Shown piece after piece: positions 31,117-32,514 of a stretch of 32,514 nt of DNA. Under the pieces are notes generated by a model, which saw only the letters and a list, made by a program, of their open reading frames with translations, had not been told where the DNA came from and did no database searches. Each line of letters starts with the position of its first letter. Position 1 is the stretch's first letter. The DNA is from Bacteroidia bacterium (GTDB lineage: Bacteria; Bacteroidota; Bacteroidia; SpSt-205). The stretch is taken from positions 1 to 32,514 of the forward strand of contig JANXCJ010000003.1 in assembly GCA_025060275.1 (NCBI GenBank). Reading direction: 5' to 3'. The translations under genes and the position numbers were made by a program.

Positions 31117-32514
31117 CTAATTTCCTTGTGGCGTAGGTAGTGTAATTCGTTCAGCTTTGTGTCTGCGAGGAGCAGGGGGGAAACGCAAGCCCTCATGCCG
31201 AGAAATAATTTTGCCTGTAGTTGGCTCTACTTCATCCTTCCGATTAGCTATCACGTACCATGAGAAACGTGCATTAGACCGACCCCCTCGCAACTCTCGT
31301 ACCTCAAAGCCACGGCTGGACTTGTTTGTTACATACACGCCTTCGCATTCGTCTTCTAATTGTATGTATACTCGTAGGGGGTGTTGTTCATTTACGACGA
31401 TATTGTTTGCGAAAATTGGATCTAAGGCGATGTAGGCTTGCCCATTTTGCAGTTGCCCGCTACCAAAGTCCATAAAAACCACCTCAGGAGCTTCAGGAGC
31501 GAACATAATTTTATCTTGAAAGTTGCCCGGGCTACTAACTAAAGTTGAAACTTGACCAGGGCCTACTATTTTGTAGGTAGTGCCCATAAATGAACTTCCT
31601 ACGAGCCATCCTTGAGGCACGTTTATGCCTATTTGTAGGTAAGCAGCTTCTCTATCTCCTGCGTCGTTTGTAGCAAATGCAGCAAGACCCGTTTCAGTGC
31701 CTGTAAAGCTACCCCCACTGCCATTGGGAACGACATAGGTAGTAACCGCGCCATTACCACTCCCCGCAATTCCTGTTCCGGTAGCGGAAGCATTATAGCC
31801 CCAAATTCCTACTCCACTAATTCCTCCAGCGGCTGTGAAACCAAGTATTGCAATGGGGTTAGCCCCTGAGCCATAGATAGAGAACTTTATGCCCGGTCCC
31901 GGTGCACCCGGCCCATCTCCCTGGTTCCATATTTGATTGGTCGCGTTTTCTGCCAGAGTGGTATTACAAGTAGAGGTAGGAGAAGTGAATTTCATGATAC
32001 GGTTTGTTGTTGCCGTGACACAGATAGGATTAGGGGCCCATACAGGCGTCCCACCAGGCCCGATTATTAGTATGCTTCCGACAGCACCGGGGGCTAACCA
32101 TACTGGTGGGGCTCCGGCTCCTGCAGACAGAAGAAGACTACCATTTGTACCTGGGAGGTTATTTGGCATGAAAGCTCCTTGAAGGCGAAGATTGCCTTCT
32201 ACATGAAGACGTTCTGTAGGGTTAGCTGTACCTATTCCTATGTTTCCTGTAACGCCGGTAAAGGTGAGGTTGAATCCTCCTAAGGCTATATCTGTGTTTC
32301 GAATGAGGTTGCCCCCTAGTTCTATGGCAGGGGTAGGAGCGAGGGCGAATGTGAGGCCGTTACGCACAGCTGGCGTGGCAATAGTCCAGCTTGCTCCATC
32401 CCATATGAGGATCTGACCGGGGGCATTTCCATTTTGGAGTGTGATGGGGTTAGCTGCAGTTCCATTTCCTGTGATGGGGCTGCTTGTGGCAGCTACTTGT
32501 GAGCCCCAGTTATC
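31117..32514 (-). CDS. Tail-fibre-like surface protein (5'-truncated)
   Basis: The reading frame is open to the right edge of the window, so the N-terminus is missing; 465 residues remain. The start is low-complexity beta-rich sequence (GNGTAANPITLQNGN, then PGQILIWDGASWTIATPA) of the kind found in Bacteroidota tail-fibre or collagen-like surface proteins. GNIGIGTANPTERLHVEGNLRLQGAFMP and LLLSAGAGAPPVWLAPGAVGS follow. The C-terminal domain (YIALDPIFANNIVV, then LRVYIQLEDECEGVYVTNKSSRGFEVRELRGG and FSWYVIANRK) resembles the C-terminal domain of similar surface proteins and is the likely conserved unit. No T9SS sorting domain is present at the C-terminus. Its role is not known; it may be a filament or adhesin partner of the T9SS type B protein that follows. 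Confidence 0.75.
   Translation of the reverse strand, partial: DNWGSQVAATSSPITGNGTAANPITLQNGNAPGQILIWDGASWTIATPAVRNGLTFALAPTPAIELGGNLIRNTDIALGGFNLTFTGVTGNIGIGTANPTERLHVEGNLRLQGAFMPNNLPGTNGSLLLSAGAGAPPVWLAPGAVGSILIIGPGGTPVWAPNPICVTATTNRIMKFTSPTSTCNTTLAENATNQIWNQGDGPGAPGPGIKFSIYGSGANPIAILGFTAAGGISGVGIWGYNASATGTGIAGSGNGAVTTYVVPNGSGGSFTGTETGLAAFATNDAGDREAAYLQIGINVPQGWLVGSSFMGTTYKIVGPGQVSTLVSSPGNFQDKIMFAPEAPEVVFMDFGSGQLQNGQAYIALDPIFANNIVVNEQHPLRVYIQLEDECEGVYVTNKSSRGFEVRELRGGRSNARFSWYVIANRKDEVEPTTGKIISRHEGLRFPPAPRRHKAERITLPTPQGN

Overview
The window is a gene-dense piece of a Bacteroidota chromosome. Two proteins carry type IX secretion (T9SS) C-terminal signals: a type A sorting domain near 2290-2566 and a type B (CHU_C-like) domain in the gene at 29677-31101. 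Several genes are preceded by the phylum's -7 element TAnnTTTG rather than a Shine-Dalgarno site. Content is mostly housekeeping. I see no tRNA, rRNA, insertion sequence, prophage or CRISPR array. The left edge cuts a PgpH-type HD phosphodiesterase and the right edge cuts a large surface protein, so both terminal genes are partial.

Left part (1-11.9 kb): the HD phosphodiesterase tail, a T9SS cargo gene broken by about four single-base insertions, then minus-strand genes for a UbiD decarboxylase, a thiolase, a GNAT-like protein and an exported DNA/RNA endonuclease. Divergent from the endonuclease is prfB (release factor 2), complete with its programmed +1 frameshift site. Next on the minus strand come a heptose-phosphate adenylyltransferase (rfaE2) and the class A penicillin-binding protein it overlaps.

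Middle part (11.8-29.6 kb): eighteen plus-strand genes in compact blocks: LRR protein-rluD; saccharopine dehydrogenase-like-pdxJ-CHASE2 protein-FecR protein, closed by a strong terminator; PlsC-like-mutS-lptG; DCC protein-purE-msrA; outer-membrane protein-mrp-nfu-DUF4197 lipoprotein; lipoprotein-aroC. Within blocks, genes mostly overlap by 4-17 bases (ATGA/GTGA type). At the block boundaries a TAnnTTTG-like box recurs, usually exactly four bases before the start codon.

Right part (29.7-32.5 kb): two minus-strand surface genes, a tail-fibre-like protein followed by a PKD/T9SS type B protein.

The most interesting non-gene signal is this recurrent box-N4-start arrangement. It predicts that many transcription units here are leaderless, which contrasts with the strong AGGAGG used internally in prfB. 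No clearly new defence or mobile system was recognised.
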